Below are positions 1-5,955 of a DNA stretch of 64,000 bases, one piece after another. This DNA is from Bacteroides sp. 214 (GTDB lineage Bacteria; Bacteroidota; Bacteroidia; Bacteroidales; Bacteroidaceae). A program made the position numbers and the translations under genes. Where the stretch lies: the NCBI RefSeq assembly GCF_010501015.1, contig NZ_QVML01000013.1:68182-132181 (forward strand), read 5' to 3'. The notes below the pieces were generated by a model, which was not told the origin of the DNA, made no database searches, and saw only the letters and a list, made by a program, of their open reading frames with translations. The number at the start of each line of letters is the position of its first letter. Position 1 is the stretch's first letter.

Positions 1-136
1 GGGCAGCTCCACAAACTTTTGTTACATCAGCGATGCTCATTCCCATGTCAATACCGAATGGCCCGGCAAAAACGGACTGTATACTGCATATTCCACAGAA
101 TATGCTTACTAGCAAGAAAATAGTTAGCTTTCTCAT
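1..136 (-). CDS. N-terminal fragment of a secreted protein (runs off the window)
   Basis: On the minus strand an ATG at 136 opens a frame that stays open to the window edge (45 codons). It begins MRKLTIFLLVSIF, a basic start followed by a hydrophobic stretch and an alanine-containing cleavage region (VFAGP), which is a typical Sec signal peptide. The mature part starts with a GIDMGMS-like stretch and is too short to name. The gene's upstream side is occupied by the palindromic repeat block that begins near 172. Function is unknown. Confidence 0.6.
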   Translation of the reverse strand, partial: MRKLTIFLLVSIFCGICSIQSVFAGPFGIDMGMSIADVTKVCGAA

Positions 137-171
137 GTGTGTTTTGTTTGTAGTTTCTTACAAATATACAT

Positions 172-660
172 AAATAGGGTGAATTATGCAAACTATTGCG
201 GACTAGTTTGCCGGGTTCAACCCGCTATGGGGTTGATTTGTAGGGTTGCTGCTGCTCCCACGGGTTTCACCCGCGGTTATAGATGCTTCACCCCTACGGG
301 GTTATGTGCCACAATTGCTACTTGTAGTTATTGATTATTGGTTTTGTGTGCGGTGGTGTTGGGTTCAACCCGCTACGGGGTTGATTTATAGGGTTAGTGT
401 TGCTCCCACGGGTTTCACCCGTGGTTATAGATGTTCCACCCCTACGGGGTTGAGTCTTAGGGGTATTATTTCTCCCACGGGTTTTACTCATGATTATAGG
501 GGCTCAACCCGCTGCGGTGTTACGTTGCTTACAATTGCTACTCGCACTTATTAGTGATTGACTTTGTTACCCCGTATGGGGTTATATATCTATAACCGCG
601 GGTGAAACCCGTGGAAGGAGGGAGGGCTCTACAAAAAGTGAACCCCGTAGTGGGTTCAAC
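172..660. repeat. Palindromic (REP-like) repeat block, copy 1
   Basis: This block is a run of short imperfect palindromes such as GGGTTCAACCCGC, CCCCTACGGGG, ACGGGTTTCACCCGTGG and CCCCGTATGGGG. It is nearly identical over its whole length to 1162-1654, with scattered substitutions and small indels. Several palindromes contain GTAG or CTAC, the tetranucleotide type common in REP sequences that RAYT transposases recognise. Frames crossing the block are low-complexity products of the repeats, and no gene is supported. Confidence 0.85.
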
Positions 661-680
661 TCCCGCAACAAGCATTTTGC

Positions 681-1136
681 TCAATCATCCCGTAACAAAA
701 AATGCTCGTCAAATTCAACCCTCTCTTCAACTAGAATTCGCTTTAGCTCATCTTGAAAAGTTTCTCGTTGATGATGCTCCTGTTGATTTTTGATATATTG
801 GGTTATTATATCTTTGTCTCTAAACGCATAAGTGAGGGCGCAATATCCTGTGCCCCATCCTTTGAAGTGAGGAAACTCTCCCGATTCTTTGAGCCAAATA
901 GAGGATGCTGTTTTTATCTCTTTTACATAATCGCTTAAAGCAACAGTAGGATGTAGGTCGGATAAGATATGTATGTGGTCTTCCATTCCGTTTATGCGCA
1001 ATAGGGTACAGCCTTTATTTGAGATGATGCCCCAAATGTACTTGTAGAGATGTGAGATGTTCTCTTGCGAGAGGGTTCTTTCACTGTTCTTCGTGCGGAA
1101 GACAATGTGGTAAAGAATTTGACGATAGGTTGCCAT
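681..1136 (-). CDS. REP-associated tyrosine transposase (RAYT, Y1_Tnp / IS200-like family)
   Basis: The 151-residue protein belongs to the HUH single-strand transposase family. The start chosen is MATYRQILYHIVFRTK, the usual family beginning; the longer frame upstream runs into repeat DNA. The HUH motif is H54-x-H56 (DHIHIL), the candidate catalytic tyrosine is Y114 (QYIKNQ), and the helix after it carries EHHQRETFQDE, typical of RAYTs. Known RAYTs nick and join DNA at REP palindromes. The gene is intact and sits between two near-identical blocks of palindromes (172-660 and 1162-1654), which fits that role. No IS-type ends were found around it, so it is more likely a domesticated, REP-mobilising enzyme than a complete IS200 element. 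Confidence 0.88.
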   Translation of the reverse strand: MATYRQILYHIVFRTKNSERTLSQENISHLYKYIWGIISNKGCTLLRINGMEDHIHILSDLHPTVALSDYVKEIKTASSIWLKESGEFPHFKGWGTGYCALTYAFRDKDIITQYIKNQQEHHQRETFQDELKRILVEERVEFDEHFLLRDD

Positions 1137-1161
1137 AGATGGTAGTTTTGGTACAAATGTA

Positions 1162-1654
1162 AGGGAATGGGGTGAATTGTACAAACTATTACGGAGTAGT
1201 TTGCCGGGTTCAACCCGCTACGGGGTTGAGTCGTATGGTTGCTGTTGCTCCCACGGGTTTTACCCGTGGTTATAGATGCTTCACCCCTACGGGGTTATGT
1301 GCCACAATTGCTACTTGTAGTTATTGATTATTGGTTTTGTGTGCGGTGGTGTTGGGTTCAACCCGCTATGGGGTTGATTTGTTAGGTTGCTGTTACTCTC
1401 ACGGGTTTCACCCGCGGTTATAGAGGTTTCACCCCTACGGGGTTGAGTCGTAGGGGTATTATCTCTCCCATGGGTTTCACTCATGATTATAGGGGCTCAA
1501 CCCGCTGCGGTGTTACGTTGCTTACAATTGCTACTCGCACTTATTAGTGATTGACTTTGTTACCCCGTATGGGGTTATATATCTATAACCGCGGGTGAAA
1601 CCCGTGGTAGGTGGTATGTACTCTACAAAAAGTGAACCCCGTAGTGGGTTCAAC
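1162..1654. repeat. Palindromic (REP-like) repeat block, copy 2
   Basis: This is the direct-orientation copy of 172-660, about 990 bp downstream. Similarity begins with GGTGAATT just upstream of the RAYT gene and ends with GTAGTGGGTTCAAC at 1654, where the two copies part. The pattern suggests tandem duplication of a repeat-plus-RAYT unit with only the repeat part kept in the second copy. Confidence 0.85.
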
Positions 1655-1694
1655 AAGTTTATTACCTGGAGGATGGAAAGGATATAAAATTGAT

Positions 1695-1720
1695 GTAGCC
1701 CAGCGCATGCGCTGGGCTAC
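1695..1720. repeat. Perfect 26-bp palindrome
   Basis: Both arms are 13 bp, and the arm reads GTAGCCCAGCGCA. It starts with GTAG and ends with CTAC. It lies between the repeat block and the end of the 1751-2065 gene. There is no following T-run on either strand, so a REP-like or protein-binding role is more likely than a terminator. Confidence 0.7.
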
Positions 1721-1750
1721 ACAGTTAAGTACTCGCTTGTACTGTGACCT

Positions 1751-2065
1751 CTACTTGCGTAGATCGCCCTTTTGCTCCGGTGTTAAGAATACGCGCAGAT
1801 CCTGAATCAGGTAACGGCAGGAACGCAGCAGATTAAATCTGTGTTCGATGGCTTCGGGGCTATCGTCGTTGGGATTGGGCGACAGGACAAAGTCCTGAAG
1901 CTCATCAATCAGCTCAATGAACCCGTTGAACGAGTCACTTTCCTGCATTTCTACTATACGATCAATCATTGGCTGACTGATGCTGCTGGGTACTCTCCGG
2001 TTTTCGCCTTCTCCGGGGCGGGCGCTACTCTCTTCCACAGCGGAAGTCTTTTTAGAATTATTCAT
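1751..2065 (-). CDS. Hypothetical protein, phage-region
   Basis: This is a 104-residue acidic protein. The N-terminal 30 residues are polar and probably disordered. The rest looks helical (IDRIVEMQESDSFNGFIELI and following), and the tail is basic. No family is recognised and no signal peptide is seen. It is the second gene after the HTH protein on the same strand (gap 110 bp). A purine-rich stretch (GGAGG on the minus strand, about 25 bases upstream) lies before the ATG. It may be an accessory gene of the prophage control region. Confidence 0.5.
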   Translation of the reverse strand: MNNSKKTSAVEESSARPGEGENRRVPSSISQPMIDRIVEMQESDSFNGFIELIDELQDFVLSPNPNDDSPEAIEHRFNLLRSCRYLIQDLRVFLTPEQKGDLRK

Positions 2066-2175
2066 AAAGAAATAATTAATTAACGGAGGTAGTTCATTCT
2101 ACCTCCTTTCCGGCTTCCTCCTCGCTGTACCTGTTAGGAAGGGGTGGGCTGTGTGGAATTGATTTTAATAGTTTC

Positions 2176-2403
2176 TTATTTTTCTTCTTCTGATATAAAC
2201 ATATTTCCCTCTCCGGTTATTAACCATGTAAGGTTTACTTGCGGATACAGGCGGTGTATTTGTCGTAATTTGTCGCTCCCAATTTCTTTTGTGATTTTTC
2301 TTAAATAGTCTCTGTTGTGTCCTATTTCAATAGAAAACTGATTCGGCGTAAGCCCAATAGCAGCACATAGTTCAAATAATCTTTGCTTAACAGAGTGTTC
2401 CAT
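2176..2403 (-). CDS. Small helix-turn-helix protein, phage repressor-like
   Basis: This 75-residue protein has a Cro/CI-like layout. Residues 8-40 (ELCAAIGLTPNQFSIEIGHN) fit a helix-turn-helix, and the segment VNLTWLITGEGNMF is the ending commonly seen in Bacteroidota phage-type XRE regulators. It is short and has no peptidase domain. The gene faces away from the phage genes at 2585 and beyond. A perfect 8-bp inverted repeat lies 51 bp upstream of its start (2454-2477), which suggests autoregulation and control of the divergent gene. The DNA-binding role is inferred from sequence pattern only. Confidence 0.62.
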   Translation of the reverse strand: MEHSVKQRLFELCAAIGLTPNQFSIEIGHNRDYLRKITKEIGSDKLRQIHRLYPQVNLTWLITGEGNMFISEEEK

Positions 2404-2453
2404 CTTTATTTATTTTTCGTTGTTAAAAGGACTTTTTTTGTCTGAAAAGTTGT

Positions 2454-2477
2454 ATATGCGGAAAAATTACCGCATAT
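2454..2477. promoter_or_regulatory. Operator candidate (8-bp inverted repeat, 8-bp spacer)
   Basis: The arms are ATATGCGG and CCGCATAT with the A+T-rich spacer AAAAATTA. It lies in the divergent region between the HTH gene (start 2403) and the gene at 2585. The centre-to-centre arm distance of 16 bp suits a dimeric HTH repressor. No T-run follows it, so a terminator is unlikely. Confidence 0.5.
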
Positions 2478-2584
2478 TTGCTGCAGCTTAATAAATAACT
2501 GATATCAAATATACGACAAATAAATTATATATATCTGTTTTACAAATACTAAAATACACGAGAAGGAGCGTGTCGACTTTTTAA

Positions 2585-3046
2585 ATGATAACAACACGAA
2601 TTGAAATCCCACCTCACCTTAAGGAGTATTGCGTGGGTAAGTTTAACAACCATGCCATCGGTGCTATTCGTTTTCCTGACAACACAGACATTTACCACCT
2701 CATTTGGGATTTGCTCGAGAGGCGCCCCAAGAACTGCCCTGTCGATAAAGGTAATCTGGAAATAGTGCTGCCCCACCGCGCATGTGGCAAGTCTCCGCAA
2801 ACGTACAACTATCTAAGCATTCGCTCGCAAGCCATCATCATCAAAAAAATACAGGTGATGATGTGGGCAGAGTTTCACGAATTTGTAGACGCGAATAAAC
2901 ATTTGCATGGGTTGGAGTATATACAAAGTGTGCACTACTTTACCCGTAAGTACGATATTACATCCATTAGCGAGGATGCTTTTATTAAAAATTTCTATCG
3001 TTGGAGAGAGCTGTGCAGGAAGAAACGAGGTAAACGCAACCAGTAA
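2585..3046 (+). CDS. Hypothetical protein, phage-region
   Basis: This is a 153-residue, mostly basic protein with no signal peptide or membrane segment. The N-terminal part resembles a small globular domain (PPHLKEYCVGKF, GAIRFPDNTDIYHLIWDLL). The C-terminal part is helical and ends in a lysine/arginine cluster (WRELCRKKRGKRNQ), so nucleic-acid binding is possible. It is the first gene on the plus strand after the repressor-like gene and operator candidate, the place where Mu-like phages carry early genes. The family is not recognised with certainty. A terminator-like hairpin follows at 3152-3185. Confidence 0.6.
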   Translation: MITTRIEIPPHLKEYCVGKFNNHAIGAIRFPDNTDIYHLIWDLLERRPKNCPVDKGNLEIVLPHRACGKSPQTYNYLSIRSQAIIIKKIQVMMWAEFHEFVDANKHLHGLEYIQSVHYFTRKYDITSISEDAFIKNFYRWRELCRKKRGKRNQ

Positions 3047-3151
3047 TCCTGAAAGAATGTGCTTAATTAAAGCACAAAAAAGGAGTGCGGCAAGTGTAGC
3101 TTTTTGTCCGTTTTGGTGGGTGTTTTTGTTCCGTGTACCGGTGTAAAATAA

Positions 3152-3185
3152 GAGAGGCGCGAAGATGAAAATCTTCACGCCTCTA
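3152..3185 (+). terminator. Terminator-like hairpin after the 2585-3046 gene
   Basis: AGAGGCG-CGAAGAT pairs with ATCTTC-A-CGCCTCT around a GAAA loop, followed by a weak pyrimidine-rich run (ACTCTTTCTT). It lies 106 bp past the stop codon. Confidence 0.5.
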
Positions 3186-3194
3186 CTCTTTCTT

Positions 3195-3230
3195 CTTGAC
3201 GCGTCAAGTCTTTACTCTTGACGCGTCAAC
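3195..3230. repeat. Two palindromes TTGACGCGTCAA with 22-bp period
   Basis: CTTGACGCGTCAAG occupies 3195-3208 and CTTGACGCGTCAAC occupies 3217-3230, so the repeat period is exactly 22 bp. The same palindrome with the same period occurs three times at 27391-27450. The site lies between the converging ends of the 2585 gene and the HU-like gene. Confidence 0.75.
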
Positions 3231-3235
3231 TCTTT

Positions 3236-3727
3236 TCAGGTTGTGGGGTCTGTGAAGTCGCCTTCATCATCGTTACCGTTGTTACTACTATTTGTCTGTG
3301 CCGTACCTTTGGTCAGGTTGGATAGGTTCACATACTCTACACCATCCAGCAGGGCACGGGTAGCGTTACTACCCGCGGGGCGTGTGTACTCGGCAGTGAA
3401 GCGGCACTGCAACCGCTTGATTTGTGTAGAGGTTACCTCTTCTTCTTTTTCTACACCATTGCCACCTGAATGGGCAATCATGGTAAAGGTGCCCAGCCCG
3501 TTGAGTCTGACCGACCGGCTGTTGAGTAACTGCTGACGCATTACCGACATCAGGTTGCGTATCACGTTGTGTACATCGCCCGGTGTGAGCGATGCCTTCT
3601 CGGCTATCAGCTCTCCCAGCTTTTGTGTATCTACTACTCTGCCCATCTTTATAAGGCGAGGATAATAAAGCTTCTTACCCTCTTTGGTAGGAAGTTGCGA
3701 TTGAATTGCTTTGTAAATTAGTGCCAT
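3236..3727 (-). CDS. HU-family DNA-binding protein (HU-HIG type)
   Basis: This 163-residue protein is an HU-like histone of the long Bacteroidota type. The start is MALIYKAIQSQLPTKEGKKL, the usual family start, rather than the upstream in-frame codon. Residues 15-125 carry the HU core (KLGELIAEKASLTPGDVHNV, then RLNGLGTFTM). The C-terminal 40 residues are polar and acidic, probably disordered. Such proteins are common in Bacteroides mobile elements, often next to DUF4248 genes as here. A 12-bp palindrome (TGTAACGTTACA, 3779-3790) lies about 50 bp upstream and is a possible control site. Confidence 0.82.
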   Translation of the reverse strand: MALIYKAIQSQLPTKEGKKLYYPRLIKMGRVVDTQKLGELIAEKASLTPGDVHNVIRNLMSVMRQQLLNSRSVRLNGLGTFTMIAHSGGNGVEKEEEVTSTQIKRLQCRFTAEYTRPAGSNATRALLDGVEYVNLSNLTKGTAQTNSSNNGNDDEGDFTDPTT

Positions 3728-3778
3728 AATTCTGTTGTTTTTTTTTAGAATCATTCATACTGTTTTTATTTATCTCAT

Positions 3779-3887
3779 TGTAACGTTACAGCGGCAAAGC
3801 AATAACTTATCTTGCTGCCTGCACACCGATTATGCGTCTGGCATCGCGATAGCGCATGATAACGCACGAAAAATCACGATAACGCAC
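3779..3887. promoter_or_regulatory. Control region with palindrome and phased direct repeats
   Basis: A 12-bp palindrome TGTAACGTTACA is at 3779-3790. Three direct copies of GATArCGCAy start at 3848, 3858 and 3878, so they are spaced 10 and 20 bp and lie on the same face of the helix. The region separates the HU-like gene (minus) from the DUF4248 gene (plus). This is the layout of a multi-site operator. No regulator is assigned. Confidence 0.45.
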
Positions 3888-3920
3888 GCTTTCTGTCCAT
3901 CCAAAACGCTTGCTTGTATA

Positions 3921-3928
3921 TATCTTTG
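3921..3928 (+). promoter_or_regulatory. Promoter -7 box (TATCTTTG) of the DUF4248 gene
   Basis: TATCTTTG matches the Bacteroidota -7 consensus TAnnTTTG. The ATG at 3933 begins five bases after the box, so transcription would start at or next to the start codon and the message would be leaderless or nearly so. The -33 element is poor. Confidence 0.45.
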
Positions 3929-3932
3929 CAGC

Positions 3933-4163
3933 ATGGACTCAATGATAAACCCAATACCCATACGTTCGTATAGTAAAGGAGAACTTGCAGCGCTTTACTT
4001 GCCCCATGTACAGATTTCTTCTGCGCGCCGAACGCTGAACTGCTGGATTAGAAAGAACGAACCGCTCTATCGGGCTTTGCTTGCCACGGGTTATACACCG
4101 CGCGATGTATTGCTCACTCCCGTTCAGGTAGCCCTCATCTTTCAGTATTTGGGCGAACCCTAG
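3933..4163 (+). CDS. DUF4248 domain-containing protein
   Basis: The 76-residue protein matches the DUF4248 pattern: IRSYSKGELAALYLP near the start, a central CWIRKNEPLYRAL, and the final TPVQVALIFQYLGEP. The family occurs in Bacteroidota, mostly in mobile elements and near HU-like genes, and its function is unknown. The start was placed at 3933 because the family begins a few residues before IRSYSK, and because the region upstream is promoter-like. The predicted fold is small and helical and may bind DNA, but this is a guess. Confidence 0.78.
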   Translation: MDSMINPIPIRSYSKGELAALYLPHVQISSARRTLNCWIRKNEPLYRALLATGYTPRDVLLTPVQVALIFQYLGEP

Positions 4164-4224
4164 CCTAACTGTCCTTTGGCTGCTACATGGCGTGTATTAC
4201 ATTTGTTCTAAAAAAAGATTTGTT

Positions 4225-4575
4225 ATGACCGAAATTGCAATGAACAATGTATTTAGTTTTGTGCTGGGTGGCGGATTACTATCCTTTATCACAGCCTTGG
4301 TGACCATTAAGTACACCAAAACCCGTGCTCAGGCAGATGCCATGAGAGCTATGCAGGATGTGTATCAGGAGCTGATAGATGACCTGCGTAAGGATAAATC
4401 ATCTATTAAACAAGAAAAAGATGAGATGGAACGCAAGCTGCTGGAGAAAATTCGTGTTGTGGAAGAAAAGCAATACGATATGGAAAATCGCTTGCGCGAA
4501 TACGAGAAAGAGCGCAAAGAGCTGAAGACACTGAAATGTCTTGATGTACAATGCCCAAACCGACAACGGAAATGA
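4225..4575 (+). CDS. Membrane-anchored coiled-coil protein, spanin-like candidate
   Basis: This is a 116-residue protein. One N-terminal membrane segment (residues 7-27, VFSFVLGGGLLSFITALVTI) is followed by a long charged coiled coil from about residue 30 to 105 (heptad-like runs of E, K, R and L). That is the layout of an inner-membrane spanin (Rz-like). The next gene's ATG overlaps its stop (ATGA at 4572-4575), and the next product has a lipoprotein-type signal, so the pair resembles an i-spanin/o-spanin set. No sequence match to a known spanin is claimed. Small phage membrane proteins of other roles are also possible. Confidence 0.5.
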   Translation: MTEIAMNNVFSFVLGGGLLSFITALVTIKYTKTRAQADAMRAMQDVYQELIDDLRKDKSSIKQEKDEMERKLLEKIRVVEEKQYDMENRLREYEKERKELKTLKCLDVQCPNRQRK

Positions 4576-5117
4576 AAAAGCACATCACCTTCTTCGTAGC
4601 CTTGACAGGTAGTCTGATCGTAGGCACAGTGGTTGTATCGTGTCGTAGCAGTGCCAGCCGAAACTCGACTATTGCGCAGCAAATGCAAACAACCGTAGAG
4701 CAATCTTACCGGCAAACGACCCATGCTACCACACAGAGCAGCGAAGCCGAAGAAACCCGGCGGGATGGTTCGTGGTATCGTGTTACCCATACGTACGATA
4801 CCTCTAAGCCTACCGACTCGACCACAGGTTTGCCGCCCGTAGCTGCTGTAATTGTAGAAGCCGGGGGCGAGGTGACGACTACTGGTAGGCAGAGCAACCA
4901 CGCATTGCAACATAACGGTGAGGAGTGGCGCGAAACCACGCTTCGGAACATCACAGAATCCGAAGAAACTCTTCAAAAAAACGTGGAAGCGGGTATCTTG
5001 CCCGATGTGGATAAAGGTATTAACAAAGCTATCGGGGGGGGAATTTTCCTGGCGGTAGCCATAATACTGATTACAGTTTGTATTCGTATCTATAAAAAAT
5101 ATTACCATGGCAGATAA
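4572..5117 (+). CDS. Phage-region lipoprotein-like protein, possible o-spanin partner
   Basis: This is a 181-residue protein starting MKKHITFFVALTGSL. The hydrophobic stretch ends in VVSC, which fits a lipobox. Residues 25-130 are Ser/Thr/Gln-rich and polar. A second hydrophobic segment (GGGIFLAVAIILITVCIRIY) lies at the C-terminus and is followed by a basic tail. A lipoprotein signal together with a C-terminal membrane anchor is unusual. The start overlaps the stop of the upstream gene by four bases, and its own 3' end overlaps the next gene start by 11 bases, so the three are translationally linked. Confidence 0.5.
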   Translation: MKKHITFFVALTGSLIVGTVVVSCRSSASRNSTIAQQMQTTVEQSYRQTTHATTQSSEAEETRRDGSWYRVTHTYDTSKPTDSTTGLPPVAAVIVEAGGEVTTTGRQSNHALQHNGEEWRETTLRNITESEETLQKNVEAGILPDVDKGINKAIGGGIFLAVAIILITVCIRIYKKYYHGR

Positions 5118-5406
5118 AGGCAGAAATAAAGATTTGATAAGTCGGCGCGACGAAGCGTTGCTCCGCAGGTATCATTACTGGACAGAGGTAAAGCGCTTAC
5201 GCTTTGACGATGCGTTGAGGATACTCTCGTTACAGGAATTTTTTATCTCCGAAGAACGTATTATGACCATCATACGTAGTAAATGCGACTTGATAGCCGA
5301 TGTAGCTGTGAGGCCCGTTCCTAAAGTGCGCATGCCGCACGTGTCGGCAGCACAGGTGCGTATACTCGAAGAGCAGCAACGATTGCAGAGGCTGCTTGAG
5401 GGGTAG
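5107..5406 (+). CDS. Small phage-region protein, possible DNA-binding
   Basis: This is a 99-residue protein rich in Arg, Lys and Glu with no signal or membrane segment. The region RRYHYWTEVKRLRFDDALRI followed by LSLQEFFISEERIMTIIR looks like a helical domain of the HTH kind. It overlaps the upstream lipoprotein-like gene by 11 bases and is the last plus-strand gene before the inverted ATPase/nuclease unit. Its position among phage genes suggests a packaging or regulatory role, but no family is recognised with confidence. Confidence 0.5.
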   Translation: MADKGRNKDLISRRDEALLRRYHYWTEVKRLRFDDALRILSLQEFFISEERIMTIIRSKCDLIADVAVRPVPKVRMPHVSAAQVRILEEQQRLQRLLEG

Positions 5407-5448
5407 AGGGGGTGTGTCTGGGCTAATAGAGGAACAAGAGGAGCGGGT

Positions 5449-5955
5449 CTATATATGAATGTTTCGTTGTACATTCAAAATAAGACCTGTTTCATCTTTG
5501 AATTTTTGAATTTCATTAGCATGGTTTTTACTTGATATTGGTCTTAATTTGTTACATATGTAAGCTTCTATTTTTGTGTAGTCGGAAATGTTGTGGTTTT
5601 CTCTAAACCTTTGTAGTGTAATAGTCAATTGATTGCGCCCTATTCCTATCCAGCCACTACCTCCTCTCTCTTTTAATTCTACAAAAATCAGGTTATTGCT
5701 ATAAGAGAGCACTCCATCACACCTGTTTTCTTTGTCTCCATTAGGTCTTAATAAAGGTACACAATTATCAATAGGATAAAAATCGATGCTTTGAGTAGCT
5801 GAGTTATGAACAACTCCGATCCACTTTTTGTCTTCATTGTCCTTATTCTCATCTATATAAGCAGGAGTTGTAGATGGAGAAGGGTCATCGCAAATGCCAA
5901 ATATGGAGCTAGAAGAGTTGGTTTTTGCATCTTCATCGAAGAAGTTTATCGGCAT
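5449..5955 (-). CDS. PD-(D/E)xK-like small protein, partner of the adjacent ATPase
   Basis: This is a 168-residue protein with no signal peptide. The visible nuclease-like core is D80 (CDGVLSY) followed by E93-L-K95 (FVELKER), giving the D-x(n)-ExK arrangement of PD-(D/E)xK nucleases, with a downstream Q (GRNQL, Q109) as in several such folds. The C-terminal part ends KFKDETGLILNV. Its ATG lies 10 bases inside the end of the upstream ATPase gene, so the two are translationally coupled. The pair lies reversed inside a prophage remnant and is A+T-richer than its flanks, as expected of defence cargo. Nuclease activity is inferred from motif pattern only. Confidence 0.6.
   Translation of the reverse strand: MPINFFDEDAKTNSSSSIFGICDDPSPSTTPAYIDENKDNEDKKWIGVVHNSATQSIDFYPIDNCVPLLRPNGDKENRCDGVLSYSNNLIFVELKERGGSGWIGIGRNQLTITLQRFRENHNISDYTKIEAYICNKLRPISSKNHANEIQKFKDETGLILNVQRNIHI

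Noticed and set aside
137..600. Protein-coding frames through the REP blocks
   Set aside because: They consist of translated palindromes (for example repeated PTGFT segments) and have no start or family support.
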